A DNA stretch of 7,842 bases from Caulobacteraceae bacterium (lineage in GTDB: Bacteria > Pseudomonadota > Alphaproteobacteria > Caulobacterales > Caulobacteraceae). The stretch lies in assembly GCA_030151985.1 (NCBI GenBank), contig JASLDZ010000466.1:1-7842 (forward strand), read 5' to 3'. The position numbers were made by a program, and so were the translations under genes. The notes under the pieces were generated by a model. That model was not told the origin of the DNA. It did not search any database and saw nothing but the letters and a program-made list of their open reading frames with translations. Position 1 is the first letter of the stretch. Every line of letters starts with the position of its first letter. Shown one piece after another: positions 1 through 6,577 of this stretch.

Positions 1-1
1 C

Positions 2-529
2 GTGTCGCCGCCGCCGAGCGCGGGCCCCGGCCCGTCGCCTGAGGGCGCGCCCTCGGTCGATCCTCAGGCGCAGAGCTACATCCTGGGCGCGCGAGACAAG
101 CTGCGCATCATCGTCTACGGCGAGCCGGACCTCACCGGCGAGTTCACGATCGCGGGGAACGGGGAGCTGTCGTTTCCCCTGATCGGGCAGGTCCAGGCGG
201 GGGGGCGCACGGTCGACGCGCTCAGGAGCGAACTCGAGTCGCGGCTGCGGCAAGGCTATCTGAAGGATCCGCGCGTGAGCGCCGAGGTCCTGACCTTCCG
301 GCCCTATTACATCCTGGGCGAGGTGGCCAAACCCGGGGAGTATCCGTACAGCAACTCCATCACCGTCATCAACGCGGTGGCGACCGCGGGCGGCTTCACC
401 TACCGGGCGAACCGCAAGATCGTCTTCATCAAGAAGCCGAATGACGCCAAGGAGGAGAAGGTCAAGCTTTCGGCGGAGCTCACCATCGAGCCGGGCGAGA
501 CCATCCGGGTGGTGGAGCGGCTGTTTTGA
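2..529 (+). CDS. Polysaccharide export protein (OPX, Wza/GumB-like), 5' partial
   Basis: Periplasmic/outer-membrane polysaccharide export protein that guides the finished polymer out of the cell. The visible 175 residues hold a proline-rich linker (about 1-22), a Poly_export-type domain (about 26-97, opening with YILGARDKLRIIVYGEPDL) and one SLBB-type beta-grasp domain (about 102-173, with YYILGEVAKPGEY and ending in EPGETIRVVERLF). The reading frame is open to the left edge. The GTG at base 2 is unlikely to be the true start, because it would leave no signal peptide; a secretion or lipoprotein signal is expected just upstream. The protein stops right after its single SLBB domain, so the second SLBB repeat and the C-terminal amphipathic membrane helix of E. 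coli Wza are missing, making it a short OPX type. Its stop codon overlaps the TTG start of the beta-barrel gene (TTGA), which suggests coupled translation. The family call is firm; the exact subclass is inferred. Confidence 0.9.
   Translation: MSPPPSAGPGPSPEGAPSVDPQAQSYILGARDKLRIIVYGEPDLTGEFTIAGNGELSFPLIGQVQAGGRTVDALRSELESRLRQGYLKDPRVSAEVLTFRPYYILGEVAKPGEYPYSNSITVINAVATAGGFTYRANRKIVFIKKPNDAKEEKVKLSAELTIEPGETIRVVERLF
514..517 (+). promoter_or_regulatory. Shine-Dalgarno site for the TTG start at 526
   Basis: GGAG lies inside the end of the export-protein gene, 8 bases before TTG at 526. It supports the TTG as the real start of the beta-barrel gene, together with the typical signal peptide that follows and the absence of any ATG in that frame. 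Confidence 0.55.
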
Positions 530-1827
530 CCCGCCCGCGCCTTACCGCAATCGGCGCGCGGCGGATCGCCGCGTCGCTTCTCGCCTGCGGCCTGGGCTGC
601 GCGGCCGCCACGGGCGCGGCCCGCGCGCAGACGGCCGAGCAGACGGTGGACGTGGAGGACGTCGGCGTGCGCGAGCGGCCGCGTCCGGAGTACCAGGCGC
701 TGGGCCTGCACCTGGGGGCCTTCCAGGTGTTCCCGCAGGTGGTGATCACGCCGGAGTACGACGACAACATCTACGCCTCCGAGACCAACCCGACCGGAGA
801 CTTCGTCACCGCCATCACGCCTTCGGTGCGCGTCCAGAGCACCTGGTCGCGCCATGAGCTGGACGGCTACGCCCGGGTGGTCAGCAACATCTTCGCCAAC
901 AACAGCGGCGAGGGCACCACCAACTATGCGCTGGGCGGTCACGGGCGGCTGGACATCCTGGACAACTCCAACCTGGAGGCCAGCTTCAACTACGCCCACT
1001 CCACCGAGCCCCGCACGTCGGAGAACACGATCAACGACGCGCGGGACCCCGTGCAGTACGACGTGGTCTCCGGGCGCTTCGGGGGATCGCACACCTTCAA
1101 CCGGCTGACGCTGAGCGGCGGCGTGGACGTGGCGCGCTACGACTACCAGGACACGGTGCTGTTCTCGGGCGCGCCCTTGAGCCAGGCCTACCGCAACGAA
1201 ACGACCACCGGCGTGGACGGCCGGGCCTCCTACCAGCTGAGTCCGGCGGTGAGCTTCTTCGGGTCGCTGCGCTACGACCGGCGCGACTACGACCAGAAGC
1301 CGCCGCTGACGCCGTTCGACCGGACGTCGGACGGGGTGGAAGGCACGGTGGGGGTGAGTCTGGAGCTCACACGCCTGCTGCGCGGCAACTTCGAGGTGGG
1401 CTACTTCAACCGCAACTACGCGCAGGTGGGGTATCCGCAGGTCAACGGCCCGGCGGTGCACGGCCGGCTGGAGTACTTCTTCACCCCTCTGACGACCTTC
1501 ACCTTCACGGCCAACCGCCAGGTGATCGACGCGGCCGACCCGCGGGCGATCAGCTTCACCCAGAGCCAGGTGGGCGTCCAGGTCGACCACGAGCTGCGCC
1601 GCAACATCATCCTGTCCGGTCAGGCGGGATACGAGTACAACGACTTCACCGGCGTCGACCGGCAGGACTCGCGTCCGTCGCTGTCGGTTTCGGCCACCTA
1701 CCTCCTGAACCGCCACGTGGGCGTGACCGCGGGGTACAGCTACATCAACCAGGACTCGTCGGGGATCGCGCGCGACCGCAACTTCACGGTCAACCTCGTG
1801 TCGCTCTCCATCGTGCTGCAGCTTTGA
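526..1827 (+). CDS. Outer-membrane beta-barrel protein of the polysaccharide export locus (BBP2_2-like)
   Basis: Predicted outer-membrane beta-barrel of 433 residues, probably the outer-membrane channel or partner for polymer export. Residues 1-34 form a signal peptide: arginines at 3, 5, 12 and 13, a hydrophobic core around 14-30, and a likely cut after ARA at 34. Residues 50-85 carry a run (RPRPEYQALGLHLGAF, then VFPQVVITPEYDDNIYAS) that I recognise from the putative beta-barrel porin 2 family. The rest alternates polar and hydrophobic residues, rich in Tyr, Asn, Asp and Gly, as expected of membrane beta-strands joined by loops. The start is TTG, overlapping the previous stop by 4 bases with GGAG 8 bases upstream; there is no internal methionine, so no ATG alternative exists. 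Both cysteines (21 and 25) lie in the signal peptide. LLAC at 18-21 loosely resembles a lipobox, but a barrel with an AxA-type site makes signal peptidase I more likely. The exact role in export is inferred from position. Confidence 0.82.
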   Translation: MTRPRLTAIGARRIAASLLACGLGCAAATGAARAQTAEQTVDVEDVGVRERPRPEYQALGLHLGAFQVFPQVVITPEYDDNIYASETNPTGDFVTAITPSVRVQSTWSRHELDGYARVVSNIFANNSGEGTTNYALGGHGRLDILDNSNLEASFNYAHSTEPRTSENTINDARDPVQYDVVSGRFGGSHTFNRLTLSGGVDVARYDYQDTVLFSGAPLSQAYRNETTTGVDGRASYQLSPAVSFFGSLRYDRRDYDQKPPLTPFDRTSDGVEGTVGVSLELTRLLRGNFEVGYFNRNYAQVGYPQVNGPAVHGRLEYFFTPLTTFTFTANRQVIDAADPRAISFTQSQVGVQVDHELRRNIILSGQAGYEYNDFTGVDRQDSRPSLSVSATYLLNRHVGVTAGYSYINQDSSGIARDRNFTVNLVSLSIVLQL

Positions 1828-1828
1828 C

Positions 1829-1838
1829 GGAACGTTCC
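1829..1838 (+). repeat. 10-base perfect palindrome at the kinase ribosome-binding site
   Basis: GGAACGTTCC is a perfect palindrome filling most of the 14-base gap between the barrel stop and the ATG at 1842. Its left arm (GGAA) is also the only Shine-Dalgarno-like sequence for that ATG. It has no loop, so a simple RNA hairpin is not expected; it could be a protein-binding site or chance. Confidence 0.3.
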
Positions 1839-1841
1839 ACC

Positions 1842-4091
1842 ATGGATGCGATGAACACCGAGCCGGTCCGCTCGGAGCCGCGGAGCGCCGGCCTTAGCGT
1901 CGCGCCGCTGGCGGTGAGCTTCGACCGCGCCGTTTCGGTGCTGCGCCGCCGGCTGCGCCTGTTCGCGGCGGTGGCGTTCGTGGTGGCCTCGGGCGTGGCC
2001 GTGTTCACGCTGAGCGAGCCGCCGAGCTTCACGTCGCAGGCGACGATCGCCATCAACGAGCGCAACGCCGACGTTCTGGGCATCAGCGCGCTCAACCCGG
2101 TCGAGGCCGCCACCCAGGTGACGCCCGCCAGCTCCAGCACCGTGGACACCCAGGTGCAGGTGCTGAAGTCCCGCGCCCTGGCGACCAAGGTGGTCGACCA
2201 GCTCCACCTGGAGACCCTGCCGGAGTTCAACGCCGCGCTTCGGCCGCCGACGCTGCTGAGCCGCGTGGTCGACTTCGTCCGCGGCGGCGGCGACGCCGAC
2301 CTTGATCCTGCGGTGCGCAAGCTCCGCGAGCGCGAGGGGGTGGTGGACGCGGTGATGTCCAAGCTCGTGATCAAGCGCTCGGGCTTCAGCTACGCGGTCG
2401 ACCTGATCTTCACCGCGCGCGAGCCGCAGGTGGCGGCGGCGGTGGCCAACGCGGTGATGCAGATCTACCTGACGCAGGGGCTTCAGACCAAGGTCGACGC
2501 GTCCAAGACCGCGACCGACTGGCTGAGCACCCGTCTGGCCGAGCTGCGCAAGAACGCCGAGGGCGCGGACGCGGCGGTGCAGGCCTTCAAGATCTCCAAC
2601 AACCTCATGAGCGCGCAGGGCGCGACGCTCACTGAGCAGGAGATCACCAACATCGACACCCAACTGGCGGCCGCGAGGGCGCAGGACGCCGAGCAGGACG
2701 CGCGCCTGCGCACCGCCCAGCAGCAGCTGGCGGCGGGCAGCAACGGCGGCGACGTCGGCGAGGCGCTGAACAACCCGGTGATCGGGTCGCTCCGCACGCA
2801 GCGCGCGCAGATCAGCGCGCACCTGGCGGACCTGCAGTCCCGCTACGGCGACCGCCACCCGGAGGTGCTCAAGGCCAAGCAGTCGCTGGCGGACGTGGAC
2901 GTGCAGATCCAGGCCGAGATCTCGCGGGTGCTGTCCAACCTCAAGGCGCAATCGACGGTGTCGCACACCCGCACCGGCTCGCTGCAGGCCACGGCGGCCG
3001 CGACGCGGGGAACCTTGGAGACCAACAACCGTGCGCTCGTGCGGCTCGAGCAGCTGCAGCGGGACGCGGACGCGGCCAAGACGGTCTACGACGCCTTCCT
3101 GACGCGCTACAAGGAGGCGCTGGCCAAGGAGGGCAACCAAGCCCCGGACGCCACCATGGTGTCGGCGGCCAAGGTGCCCACGACCGCGAGCGCGCCCAAC
3201 AAGCGGCTCGACCTAGCGCTGGCGTTGGTGCTGGGCCTGATCTCCGGGGTGGCGGCGATCCTGATCGCGGAACTCACCCGGCGCGGGGTCTCCAACGCCG
3301 AGGAGGTCCAGCAGGCGTTCGACCTGCCGTTCCTGGGCGAAATTCCGAGCCTGAGCTCGACCCTGCCGCGGCGCGTGCGGGGCTCCCGGCGCGTGGACCC
3401 CCTGGCCTACGTCACCGAAAAGCCCCTCTCGCGCTTTGTGGAGTCGTTCCGCAATCTGCGAGCCTCGATCCTGGCGGCGCGGCTGGGGACGCCGGTGCAG
3501 GTGGTGGCGATCACCTCGTCGATGCCTGGGGAGGGCAAGACCACGACCGCCATCTGCCTGGCGCGGACGGCGGCCATGTCCGGCTCGCGCGTGGTGCTGG
3601 TCGACTGCGACCTGCGCAAGCGCTCGATCAACCGGCTCTTGCGCAAGGATCCGGACGCCGGTCTGGTGGAGGTGCTGAACGGCACGGTCCCGCTGGAGGC
3701 GGCGCTGCAGAGGGACGAGGCGTCGGGTGCGACGATCCTGCCGCTCGGGCGCTCGTCGTTCACGCCCAAGGACGTGCTGGGCTCGCCTGAGATGGTGGCG
3801 CTCCTGGAGCGTCTGCGGAAGACCTTCGACCTGGTCGTGCTGGACACCGCGCCGGTCCTGGCGGTCGCCGACACCCGCGTGCTCTGCCCCCATGCGGACG
3901 CGGTGGTGATGCTCACCGGCTGGCGCAAGACCTCGCGCAAGGCGGTCCTGAGCTCGCTGCAGGCGCTGCACGCCAGCGGCGCCTTCCTGGCCGGTGTCGC
4001 GCTCACGCGCGTCGACGTACGCGAGCAGGCGCGGTCGGGGGAAGGCGCGTCCCACTACTATCGCGCCTACGACAGCTACTACGTCAGTTGA
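1842..4091 (+). CDS. Polysaccharide co-polymerase / BY-family tyrosine autokinase (Wzc/ExoP type)
   Basis: Inner-membrane protein that controls chain length and export of the polymer and autophosphorylates on tyrosine. Numbered from ATG 1842 (749 residues): first membrane segment about 39-57; a Wzz-type periplasmic region with long coiled coils about 240-420, including the co-polymerase signature RYGDRHPEV at 334-342; second membrane segment about 456-478 after a proline-containing stretch; then a cytoplasmic kinase domain from about 531. The kinase keeps every hallmark: oligomerisation motif ExxRxxR (E534, R537, R540), Walker A PGEGKTTT (562-569), Walker A' VDCD (587-590), Walker B VVLDTAP (about 665-671) and a tail with five tyrosines (739, 740, 743, 746, 747). 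Both halves are in one chain, as in proteobacterial Wzc, unlike the split Gram-positive pair. ATG 1842 is chosen because GGAAC sits 8 bases upstream. A TTG at 1824 overlapping the previous stop (755 residues) and ATG 1851 are alternatives. Confidence 0.93.
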   Translation: MDAMNTEPVRSEPRSAGLSVAPLAVSFDRAVSVLRRRLRLFAAVAFVVASGVAVFTLSEPPSFTSQATIAINERNADVLGISALNPVEAATQVTPASSSTVDTQVQVLKSRALATKVVDQLHLETLPEFNAALRPPTLLSRVVDFVRGGGDADLDPAVRKLREREGVVDAVMSKLVIKRSGFSYAVDLIFTAREPQVAAAVANAVMQIYLTQGLQTKVDASKTATDWLSTRLAELRKNAEGADAAVQAFKISNNLMSAQGATLTEQEITNIDTQLAAARAQDAEQDARLRTAQQQLAAGSNGGDVGEALNNPVIGSLRTQRAQISAHLADLQSRYGDRHPEVLKAKQSLADVDVQIQAEISRVLSNLKAQSTVSHTRTGSLQATAAATRGTLETNNRALVRLEQLQRDADAAKTVYDAFLTRYKEALAKEGNQAPDATMVSAAKVPTTASAPNKRLDLALALVLGLISGVAAILIAELTRRGVSNAEEVQQAFDLPFLGEIPSLSSTLPRRVRGSRRVDPLAYVTEKPLSRFVESFRNLRASILAARLGTPVQVVAITSSMPGEGKTTTAICLARTAAMSGSRVVLVDCDLRKRSINRLLRKDPDAGLVEVLNGTVPLEAALQRDEASGATILPLGRSSFTPKDVLGSPEMVALLERLRKTFDLVVLDTAPVLAVADTRVLCPHADAVVMLTGWRKTSRKAVLSSLQALHASGAFLAGVALTRVDVREQARSGEGASHYYRAYDSYYVS

Positions 4092-4104
4092 GTTCGGCCC
4101 GAAC
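4092..4104 (+). repeat. 13-base interrupted palindrome directly after the kinase stop codon
   Basis: GTTCGGCCCGAAC has perfect 6-base arms around a single central C and abuts the TGA at 4089-4091. It is the main feature of the 48-base gap (4092-4139), the longest non-coding stretch in the window. As RNA it could form a 5-pair stem with a 3-base loop. No T-run follows, so it is not a convincing intrinsic terminator. It could be a weak attenuator, an mRNA processing site, an operator, or chance. I see no clear promoter in the gap. Confidence 0.35.
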
Positions 4105-4139
4105 GCGGTCGGATCGCCCCTTCGCGCGGATCTAAGTCC

Positions 4140-5303
4140 ATGAACTCGGTCGAGGCTCAAGACCGGGGATCGGATGTGTCTTCGACCTTCAACCCCTATC
4201 TGCATGGGGCGCGAGGGTTGTTCGCGCTGATGATCCTCCTCTACCACGTGGTCAACTCACGGCTGCCGACGTTTGCGGCGCTGTCTTCGGGCGCCGGCCT
4301 GTTCATGGGTCGCAGCCTGGAGCACGGGGTCGAGCTCTTCTTCGGCATCAGCGGCATCGTGATCGTGGGAGCGCTGCGACGCGCGGCGGGTCCCCAGACG
4401 TTCGCGATCGACCGGGCGACACGGATCTACCCGGTGTTGTGGGTGGCGGTGACGGCGCTGGTCCTTATGGAGGCGGCGACGCACTACGCGCCGGCGCTTC
4501 CCAGCCCGCTGGTGTTCCTGGCCAACCTCCTGGCGCTGCCGCCGCTCGCGCCCGTGCCGCTGCTTCACCCCGCGGCCTGGTCGCTGAGCTATGAGATGGC
4601 CTTCTATCTCACCTGCGCGCTGGCCTGGCTCCTGTGGAAGCGGGCGGGCGGCTGGTCATGGCTCCTGGTGGCCCCGGTCTGCGCCTGGCTCCTGGCCACG
4701 CACGTCCGGGCGTGCCTGATGCCGGTCGGCATGCTGGTGGCCTGGCAGGCGCCGCGACTTCCGGAGCGCGCCCGGGGACTCTTCCGCGGCCCGGGGCTGG
4801 GAATGATCGGCTTTCTCGTCCTCTATGAGCTTGTCTGTCGCAGGGGCGGCGGCGACCTCATCGACACGGGAGCGGGGCAGCTGACGGGCGGCTTGACCCC
4901 GTGGCTCCTGCTCGGCGCCATGGCGTGCGCGCTCTACGCCTTCGCCGGCGTGCTGTTCGGCTACGGCCTTTTTAGCGGTCTCCTCGCCACGCCGGCGTTC
5001 CAGTTCCTGGGAACGATCAGCTACAGCCTCTATCTGTGGCACCCGATGGTGCTGTCGGTGGTGAAGTCGCTCGGGGGCGCGCTGCACCTCCCGGAGCGGC
5101 TGGGGGCGGCTTCGCAGCTCGTGTTCCTCGCGGCCGTTCTGCCGCCTTCGCTCCTCTTGGGCTGGCTCAGCGCCCAGACGCTGGAGAAGCGCGCGACGCC
5201 TTGGCTGCGCCGGCGGCTCGTCGGCGAGCGGCGCCGGCCGCGCGCTCTTCCCGCCGGCTCGCCGGTCGAGGCGCGGCCGTCCTATCCGGAGAGCCCGGCA
5301 TGA
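4140..5303 (+). CDS. Membrane acyltransferase, family 3 (OafA/ExoZ-like), probable sugar O-acyltransferase
   Basis: Integral inner-membrane acyltransferase of 387 residues, the usual size for the stand-alone acyltransferase-3 family. Such enzymes typically transfer acetyl or other short acyl groups to sugars, here most likely the exopolysaccharide repeat unit. Visible family marks: the R-x10-H motif (R25 to H36, ending LLYH), ELFFGISG at 65-72, RATRIYPVLW at 92-101, WSLSYE at 147-152 and SYSLYLWHP at 294-302. About ten hydrophobic segments are visible, followed by a basic, proline-rich cytoplasmic tail from about 350. ATG 4140 is the first start after the 48-base gap; a weak GGA lies 10 bases upstream. 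The last bases overlap the next start (ATGA), tying it to the polymerase-like gene. The acyl donor and the modified sugar cannot be told from sequence. The family call is firm and the substrate is inferred. Confidence 0.92.
   Translation: MNSVEAQDRGSDVSSTFNPYLHGARGLFALMILLYHVVNSRLPTFAALSSGAGLFMGRSLEHGVELFFGISGIVIVGALRRAAGPQTFAIDRATRIYPVLWVAVTALVLMEAATHYAPALPSPLVFLANLLALPPLAPVPLLHPAAWSLSYEMAFYLTCALAWLLWKRAGGWSWLLVAPVCAWLLATHVRACLMPVGMLVAWQAPRLPERARGLFRGPGLGMIGFLVLYELVCRRGGGDLIDTGAGQLTGGLTPWLLLGAMACALYAFAGVLFGYGLFSGLLATPAFQFLGTISYSLYLWHPMVLSVVKSLGGALHLPERLGAASQLVFLAAVLPPSLLLGWLSAQTLEKRATPWLRRRLVGERRRPRALPAGSPVEARPSYPESPA
5288..5293 (+). promoter_or_regulatory. Shine-Dalgarno site for the polymerase-like gene
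   Basis: GGAGAG ends 6 bases before ATG 5300. It fixes that ATG as the start rather than codons further upstream in the same open frame, which extends back into the acyltransferase gene. Confidence 0.65.
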
Positions 5304-6577
5304 GCCTGACGCACGTCCTTTCCCGCGCTCGGCCGGGCGCTCCGGCGCTCACCATCGAGTCCCTGTTCGCCCACGCCATCTGCATCTCCTGCCTGATCCT
5401 TCAGCGCTTTGGAGCCACCGTCGGGAGCGGCAGCCAGCTGGCGGTCAGCCTCGTCGTGGTTCCCGCCGCCTCCGCGGTGCTCGTCCTCTTGGGCAAGGTC
5501 CGGTTCAACGGGCTGGCGGCCATCCTCTTCACGCTGACGGCCGCCGCGACGCTGCTCACGACCATCCTGACGATCCTCTACCCGGACTTCGCCTACCGCT
5601 TCAGCCTCCTGTCCTTCTACGAGCTCGGGCTGCTCTACGTCGTCCTGGTCTTGAAGCCGTCCGAGGCCTTCGACAGCAGCCGGGTGCTGAGCGTCTTCAT
5701 CTTCTGGGCCCGGGTGATCGCCCTGGCCGCCTTGGCGCAGTACGCGCTGCAGTTCGTTCACCTGAAGCTGTTCTCGTTCCTCGACATGCACGTGCCGGCG
5801 GCCGTCCTCCTGGAGTCGGCCTACCACGTGGTCGCGCCGATCGCTTACGGCTCGCCGATCCTGCGCAGCAACGGCTTCTTCCTTCTGGAGCCCAGCCTCC
5901 TGTCGCAGGTCATGGCGCTCGCCTGCCTCGTCGACGGCTTCGCGCGGCGCCGCTACCGCTTCCTGCCGCTCTACGGCGCCGCGCTGCTGGCGTCCTTCTC
6001 GGGGACCGGGCTTCTGGTCCTGGTGGGCGCCACGCTTCTGGCCGGGCTTCTGTCTCCAAGGCAGATCCCCCGGGTGCTGGTTCTGGGCGTCGCGGGCGCC
6101 TTGGCCGCGCTCGTCGCGGCGCTCGTGTTTCCCAACCAGTTCGCGACGCTCACGGCTCGGGCCAACGGCAACGACGCCAGCGCGCAGGCCCGCTACGTCG
6201 AGCAGGTCAACGTGTTCACGACGGTCAATTCGGACCAACGGATGGTGATGGGCTTCGGTCCCGGCGCGGCCGACGGCTTCGTGCGGGTGGGCTCGCTCTC
6301 GGCGGCGTTGAAGACGGTGTTCGACTACGGGCTGGTGGGGGCGGCGGGTTTTTTCCTGTTCCTGCTGGCGGCCTGGTGGCGATCCGACCAGCCCGTCCTG
6401 ACCATCGGCGCGCTCCTGGCGTTCCAGTTCGGCGGCGGCTACCTGCTGTTCCCGCCCATGGTCTACCTCCTGACGCTGATCTGCGTCTGGTCGCGGCCTA
6501 GGGCGTTGACAGCGGCCGCGGCCGCGCCGCTGCGGCGTCCGTGGAGCCGATCGACGGGGCTTGCGGCCTCCTCATGA
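5300..6577 (+). CDS. Polytopic membrane protein, probable O-antigen/exopolysaccharide polymerase (Wzy-like)
   Basis: Hydrophobic inner-membrane protein of 425 residues with about ten to twelve likely membrane segments (from about 21-40 and 45-65 through to about 380-397). It most likely joins repeat units at the periplasmic face. Supporting features: the run ILRSNGFFLLEPSLLSQ at 187-203, similar in style to the NGFFxEPS segment of several Wzy/O-antigen ligase-type proteins; FSGTG at 233-237; and a large polar loop (about 278-335) containing R298 and the turn GFGPG at 318-322, as expected for the periplasmic loop of this superfamily. Wzy proteins diverge strongly, so the call rests on topology, these fragments and the neighbours. 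The start is ATG 5300, with a good ribosome-binding site and a 4-base overlap with the acyltransferase; the open frame continues upstream but that part reads as Ala/Arg-rich shadow sequence. The gene ends in ATGA overlapping the glycosyltransferase. An O-antigen ligase role is the main alternative. Confidence 0.75.
   Translation: MSLTHVLSRARPGAPALTIESLFAHAICISCLILQRFGATVGSGSQLAVSLVVVPAASAVLVLLGKVRFNGLAAILFTLTAAATLLTTILTILYPDFAYRFSLLSFYELGLLYVVLVLKPSEAFDSSRVLSVFIFWARVIALAALAQYALQFVHLKLFSFLDMHVPAAVLLESAYHVVAPIAYGSPILRSNGFFLLEPSLLSQVMALACLVDGFARRRYRFLPLYGAALLASFSGTGLLVLVGATLLAGLLSPRQIPRVLVLGVAGALAALVAALVFPNQFATLTARANGNDASAQARYVEQVNVFTTVNSDQRMVMGFGPGAADGFVRVGSLSAALKTVFDYGLVGAAGFFLFLLAAWWRSDQPVLTIGALLAFQFGGGYLLFPPMVYLLTLICVWSRPRALTAAAAAPLRRPWSRSTGLAASS

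Noticed and set aside
582..600. Possible lipobox (LLAC, residues 18-21) in the beta-barrel signal peptide
   Set aside because: The position before cysteine fits loosely, but the hydrophobic core continues past it to a good AxA cut at residue 34, and the rest is an outer-membrane barrel, which is normally not lipidated.
400..1716. Long antisense open frame (438 codons) opposite the beta-barrel gene
   Set aside because: The translation is rich in Arg, Val, His and Gly with no domain or signal, as expected from the reverse strand of a GC-rich gene. The plus strand carries a coherent secreted barrel.
1740..3140. Long antisense open frame (466 codons) opposite the kinase gene
   Set aside because: Composition is repetitive Arg/Leu/His/Gly without a recognisable fold, and the plus strand has full BY-kinase motifs. 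The length follows from high GC.
5036..5299. Upstream extension of the polymerase-like frame to 5036
   Set aside because: This part lies inside the acyltransferase gene and reads as Ala/Arg/Gly-rich noise. The SD and ATGA overlap place the start at 5300.
5282..6238. Antisense open frame (318 codons) opposite the polymerase-like gene
   Set aside because: Highly charged low-complexity translation (Glu, Arg, Gln, Asp) that is the expected reverse complement of a hydrophobic membrane-protein gene.
6512..6525. GCGGCCGCGGCCGC, two overlapping NotI-type palindromes
   Set aside because: It lies in the Ala-rich C-terminal tail of the polymerase-like gene and is explained by consecutive GCG/GCC alanine codons.
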